Assembly (NCBI GenBank): GCA_003451645.1
Contig: DMER01000016.1
Span: forward strand, 8,018-15,737
Source of the DNA: Alphaproteobacteria bacterium
GTDB lineage: Bacteria > Pseudomonadota > Alphaproteobacteria > Micropepsales > Micropepsaceae
Reading direction: 5' to 3'
DNA: 7,720 nucleotides
Notes under the pieces: generated by a model
What the model was told of the DNA's origin: nothing
What the model saw: only the letters and a program-made list of their open reading frames with translations
The model's database searches: none
Position numbers and translations under genes: made by a program
In this document: positions 5,009 to 7,720 of the stretch, in pieces
Layout of the letters: each line of letters starts with the position of its first letter
Position numbering within the stretch: the stretch's first letter is position 1

Positions 5009-6100
5009 CTAAGGCAGGTCCGCCACGTAAACGACACCGCGCAGGACCCCAGAAAGGCCTGCGGGCGTCAGGTAGAGTTTGCCGCGGTGCTCAAGTGCCG
5101 TGCTAAAGGACGGCAATGGTTGTGGCGCCACCACGACGTAACCTTGAGGCCTTAGGTCGCCGGCCAACGACCATAGGGCCACCACGCAATGCATGGGTTG
5201 CGGTTGCGGCCGCACGCCAGAGGGGGCCCACGCGAGCAGACGGCGGGCCCAAGGCCAACCCGCCAAACTGTCAACCAAACCACAGCGCGGAGACAGCAAA
5301 GTGACCCATGCGACGCCTGAGCGATCCGACATGCGCACGTTTCTAGTGAACCCCGGCAGATTGCCAGCCGATGCGCCTTGCGCGCCTGTTTCGGGATCGA
5401 ACGCCGTAACGGCATAGATTGCGGATTGCGCCACAAGCAATGGTCCATTCGCCGTAGCCGCCAATCCGTTGGTCATCTCCAAAGCGTTGGCGAGCACTTT
5501 TGCCGGCCCAGTTTTGGGATCAAAGCGGATCAGCTGGCCCGAGCCGCGATGATCCAGGACCTCGAAGAAGAACTGATCCAGCGTGCGCCGCTGTGATGTT
5601 GTCGTCAGATAGAGCACGCCATCGGCGCCGTCCGTGACGTCATTGGTCCACTGCAACTTGCGGCCATCAACCTCGGCAAGCACCATGCGGCCCCGTGCGG
5701 GCAGCGGTCCATTCAGATCGAAGGCGTAGAGCGGGCCGCCGACTTCATCAACAGCATAGACGATCCCGCCAGGCGTCGCTGCCAGTCCCGTCAACCGCGC
5801 GCCGGGCGCGGAGCCGGCAAGCGTCCATTGCCCAGTTTCGGGATCGATGCGCGCGACATCACCGGAACTCAAGGCTGCGTATAGCTGACCGTCGGGCCCG
5901 ATATCGATTCCGTCCGGTGTGCCTGGAAGGCCTTGCGCCAGAATACGCCCCGCCAATCGCGGAGCCTTCTCGCCACAGAGTGCCGCCGTCTCTCGCGCGT
6001 CCGGCGCCTCCCATGCGACCGGATCGACTGGCGACAAAACGATCAGCAGTGCGATAAGCGCGGCCAGCCCAGCAAAGACGACGCCAACGATCCTAAGCAT
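5009..6100 (-). CDS. SMP-30/strictosidine-synthase-like beta-propeller, membrane-anchored
   Basis: This 363-residue protein belongs to the six-bladed propeller group that includes SMP-30/gluconolactonase and strictosidine-synthase-like proteins, whose bacterial members often hydrolyse lactones or esters. Residues 4-23 form one hydrophobic helix, an N-terminal anchor or uncleaved signal, so the propeller likely faces the periplasm. Blade motifs: GIDIGPDGQLYAALSSGDVARID (64-86), LTGLAATPGGIVYAVDE (103-119), WTNDVTDGADGVLYLTTTS (151-169), GSGQLIRFDPKTG (186-198) and MTNGLAATANGPLLVAQS (209-226). N153 and N211 are plausible metal ligands. LLSPRCGLVDSLAGWPWARRLLA (268-290) fits the long strictosidine-synthase-like insert. 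The start ATG 6098-6100 has GGAGG 5 bases upstream and overlaps the hydrolase gene by 8 bases, so translation is probably coupled. The exact substrate is unknown. Confidence 0.8.
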   Translation of the reverse strand: MLRIVGVVFAGLAALIALLIVLSPVDPVAWEAPDARETAALCGEKAPRLAGRILAQGLPGTPDGIDIGPDGQLYAALSSGDVARIDPETGQWTLAGSAPGARLTGLAATPGGIVYAVDEVGGPLYAFDLNGPLPARGRMVLAEVDGRKLQWTNDVTDGADGVLYLTTTSQRRTLDQFFFEVLDHRGSGQLIRFDPKTGPAKVLANALEMTNGLAATANGPLLVAQSAIYAVTAFDPETGAQGASAGNLPGFTRNVRMSDRSGVAWVTLLSPRCGLVDSLAGWPWARRLLAWAPSGVRPQPQPMHCVVALWSLAGDLRPQGYVVVAPQPLPSFSTALEHRGKLYLTPAGLSGVLRGVVYVADLP

Positions 6101-7001
6101 GGCGGCCTCCCAAATGCGTCGCGAACCAATCCACCGCCGCATCTGCCGCAATCTTTTGCCCGTCGCCGTGGTAGACGACGTAGTGTCCGCCCTGAATCTC
6201 CAACAGTTTTTTGGGTTCGCCCGCCCGCGCAAAGGCTTCGCGGATCAAACTTGGCGGCGTCCATTTGTCGTCGGTCGCCAGGATCATCAACAACGGCACC
6301 GGCGCGATCCGGTCGACATGCAGCGCCGGGGCGTGCTCGACAATGCGCTCGATCGAATCCAGCGTGACCTCGTTGCGCCAGGACGGCGCGACGGTCGCTT
6401 GCGCGTGCATCAGCCACTCATAGGTTTCCGCATCGACCTGCAGCGCGGGCGGGCCGTCCGGCGGCGAGGCGTTCGCGATATAGGCCGGGGTATCGCCCTC
6501 GGCATATCGCCGCTTGCGATCCATCGCGCCGAACGCGCGCGAGGCGTCGAAGGCGTCCTGGGGCATCACCATCCGGGCGTTGCGATAGAGGTCCATCGCG
6601 CCGACTTGGCTGACCACCGCCTTGACCCGGACGTCATAAGCGCCTAGCCAGAGAACATGTCCGCCCGAGAAACTGGTGCCCCAGACGCCCAGGCGCGCCT
6701 CATCGACCTCCGGCTGTAGCGACAGCCAGGTCAGCGCGTTGCGATAATCCTCGATCTGATCGCGTGGCGAAATCCGGCTGCGCGGTTCCCCGCCGCTCGC
6801 GCCATAGGTTCGATAGTCGAACAGCAGAACGGCGATGCCGGCGGCCGCAAAGGCGCGCGCGAAGGGCTCCAGATACATTTCCTTGACCGCGCCCATGCCA
6901 TGGGCCATCGCCACCGCCGGATGCGGCCCCGCGCCTTCGGGTTTGAAGTACCATCCGGCGCAATCCACGCCTTCGCTTTTGAACGTCACGTCTTGCTTCA
7001 T
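6093..7001 (-). CDS. Alpha/beta hydrolase (esterase/peptidase-like)
   Basis: This 302-residue cytosolic serine hydrolase belongs to the dienelactone-hydrolase / X-Pro-dipeptidyl-peptidase-like side of the alpha/beta hydrolase fold. Catalytic parts are visible: the oxyanion-hole motif HGMG at 34-37, the nucleophile elbow GTSFSGG at 108-114 with S110, an acid at D244 or D245 in LATDDKWTPP, and H273 in QGGHYVVYHGD. A helical cap lies at about 137-225. The elbow reads G-x-S-x-S-G, a common variant of GxSxG. The start ATG lies 3 bases after the TAA of the upstream NTF2-like gene with no strong Shine-Dalgarno, which suggests re-initiation. It is probably an ester or lactone hydrolase in the same pathway as its neighbours, but no substrate can be assigned. 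Confidence 0.85.
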   Translation of the reverse strand: MKQDVTFKSEGVDCAGWYFKPEGAGPHPAVAMAHGMGAVKEMYLEPFARAFAAAGIAVLLFDYRTYGASGGEPRSRISPRDQIEDYRNALTWLSLQPEVDEARLGVWGTSFSGGHVLWLGAYDVRVKAVVSQVGAMDLYRNARMVMPQDAFDASRAFGAMDRKRRYAEGDTPAYIANASPPDGPPALQVDAETYEWLMHAQATVAPSWRNEVTLDSIERIVEHAPALHVDRIAPVPLLMILATDDKWTPPSLIREAFARAGEPKKLLEIQGGHYVVYHGDGQKIAADAAVDWFATHLGGRHA

Positions 7002-7004
7002 GAT

Positions 7005-7424
7005 TTAGGCCAATCCCAAATTCTGCAGCAGCGCCAAGCGGTCATAGACCACGTGTTGGGAGACGACTTTTCCATCACGGACGCGGTATCGCGCGACATA
7101 GGGGCCCGCCACTTGCTTGCCCGTCGCCGGGATCGACGCACCGCCAGGAAGCATCAAGGGTCCGGTGTGAAGGCCCCGCATTTCAGCGAAGTCGACGATC
7201 TCCTCGCCATTGACGAAGCGCGACGTCGTGCGCACCTCGTTTTCGCTGAATGCGCTCAGCCAGACCTTTTCCGCCTCGATCCGGGCCGCTTTGCCGCGGA
7301 GCGAAACGCCCGGCGCCTGATACTCAACGTCGTCGTGCCAGTGGGCGGCGATCGTCTCCAAGTCCGCGTTCCGGAAGGCCGCGTGCATGGCATCGACGAC
7401 TTGGGCGGGCGACTTCTCGGTCAT
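7005..7424 (-). CDS. SnoaL-like NTF2-fold protein
   Basis: This 139-residue protein has the shape of SnoaL-like polyketide cyclases and related small NTF2-fold enzymes or binding proteins. An N-terminal helix carries AFRNADLETIAAHWHDDVEYQAPG at about 16-39. A central strand region includes EEIVDFAEMRGLHTGPLMLP at 74-93, and the typical C-terminal end is YVARYRVRDGKVVSQHVVYDRLALLQNLG at 109-137. No signal peptide is present. GGAG lies 6 bases before the ATG at 7422-7424. The start overlaps the stop of the upstream SDR-like gene by ATGA, and the next gene follows after 3 bases. The fold serves many reactions (cyclisation, isomerisation, hydrolysis), so only the fold should be relied on. Confidence 0.8.
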   Translation of the reverse strand: MTEKSPAQVVDAMHAAFRNADLETIAAHWHDDVEYQAPGVSLRGKAARIEAEKVWLSAFSENEVRTTSRFVNGEEIVDFAEMRGLHTGPLMLPGGASIPATGKQVAGPYVARYRVRDGKVVSQHVVYDRLALLQNLGLA

Positions 7425-7720
7425 GATGTGCTCCGATTTGTTTGAGAGAGTCGCGGCGGGGCCAGGCCCTGAGCCCGCATCCAGTCTAAGGTATCGCGCA
7501 ACGTTTCCTCGACTGGGCGGAATTGGAGCCCAAGTTCGCGCTGCGATTTCGAGTGATCGAATTGCGTACGACCTGCTTCGCGTGCCAGCAATTTCACCGA
7601 TGCCCAGCTGAGCAGGACCTTGCCCCCGGTTGCCCGCGCATAGCTCTCTTGGAAGGCTGCGATAACGAACAAGAACCAGAGCGGTAGCTTGCGCGTGGGT
7701 GCGCGCACGCCCGTCTCAGC
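7421..7720 (-). CDS. C-terminal part of an SDR/epimerase-like protein (runs off the window)
   Basis: The reading frame is open to the right edge, so only the last 99 codons plus the stop are seen; the Rossmann NAD(P)-binding half and the YxxxK active site lie outside. The visible end has a hydrophobic helix (PLWFLFVIAAFQESYA), then LLAREAGRTQFDHSKSQREL and GLQFRPVEETLRDTLDWMRAQG. This is the typical tail of extended short-chain dehydrogenases, such as dihydroflavonol-4-reductase-like or hopanoid-associated sugar epimerase-like proteins, where a Lys/Ala-x-x-ELGY segment precedes the final helix. The Gln/Arg/Ser-rich end trails after residue 85 of the visible part. It is the most upstream visible gene of the operon and overlaps the NTF2-like gene by 4 bases. 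Confidence 0.7.
   Translation of the reverse strand, partial: AETGVRAPTRKLPLWFLFVIAAFQESYARATGGKVLLSWASVKLLAREAGRTQFDHSKSQRELGLQFRPVEETLRDTLDWMRAQGLAPPRLSQTNRSTS

Overview
The window looks like chromosomal DNA from a GC-rich alphaproteobacterium. The only gene that can be named firmly is infC (translation initiation factor IF-3), on the minus strand at 3134-3739. The intergenic DNA beside it carries short palindromic repeats with a CCCCGGA/TCCGGGG core, of a type I associate with Alphaproteobacteria of the Bradyrhizobium/Hyphomicrobiales kind. The exact taxon cannot be fixed from this window.

Layout. (1) 1-2537 is an accessory-looking block with more AT than the rest (hand count 29 of 60 G+C at 1441-1500, against 40 of 60 at 6841-6900). 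It holds a minus-strand secreted protein of unknown function (233-916) and an AT-rich divergent intergenic region with a repeated AACAGCA-centred motif. Next comes a plus-strand two-gene unit: a uracil phosphoribosyltransferase-like protein whose PRPP-binding loop is eroded (1228-1920), then an unrecognised 201-residue protein 11 bases downstream (1932-2537). (2) 2538-3133 has no credible gene. It is a nest of repeats: a 36-base direct repeat at both edges, a shorter GCGCCAA-type repeat inside that, and two copies of an alphaproteobacterial palindromic element in the middle. (3) 3134-3921 is infC with its leader. IF-3 has no ATG, GTG or TTG codon that could serve as start; the Shine-Dalgarno points to an ATC codon. 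The leader can fold into a long interrupted stem-loop. (4) 3922-4812 is a lone sulfotransferase-family gene on the minus strand. (5) 5009-7720 is a tight minus-strand operon, read from the right edge: the C-terminal end of an SDR/epimerase-like protein, a SnoaL-like NTF2-fold protein, an alpha/beta hydrolase, and a membrane-anchored SMP-30/strictosidine-synthase-like beta-propeller. The junctions are a 4-base overlap, a 3-base gap and an 8-base overlap.

How the genes may work together. The right-hand operon looks like small-molecule metabolism (reductase/epimerase, cyclase- or isomerase-like fold, esterase, lactonase-like propeller), but no substrate can be read from sequence. infC is probably self-regulated through its rare start codon, as in E. 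coli. The UPRT-like gene and its partner are the best candidate for an undescribed system. The fold is recognisable, the PRPP motif is not, the partner is unfamiliar, and the block sits next to a repeat cluster beside a housekeeping gene.
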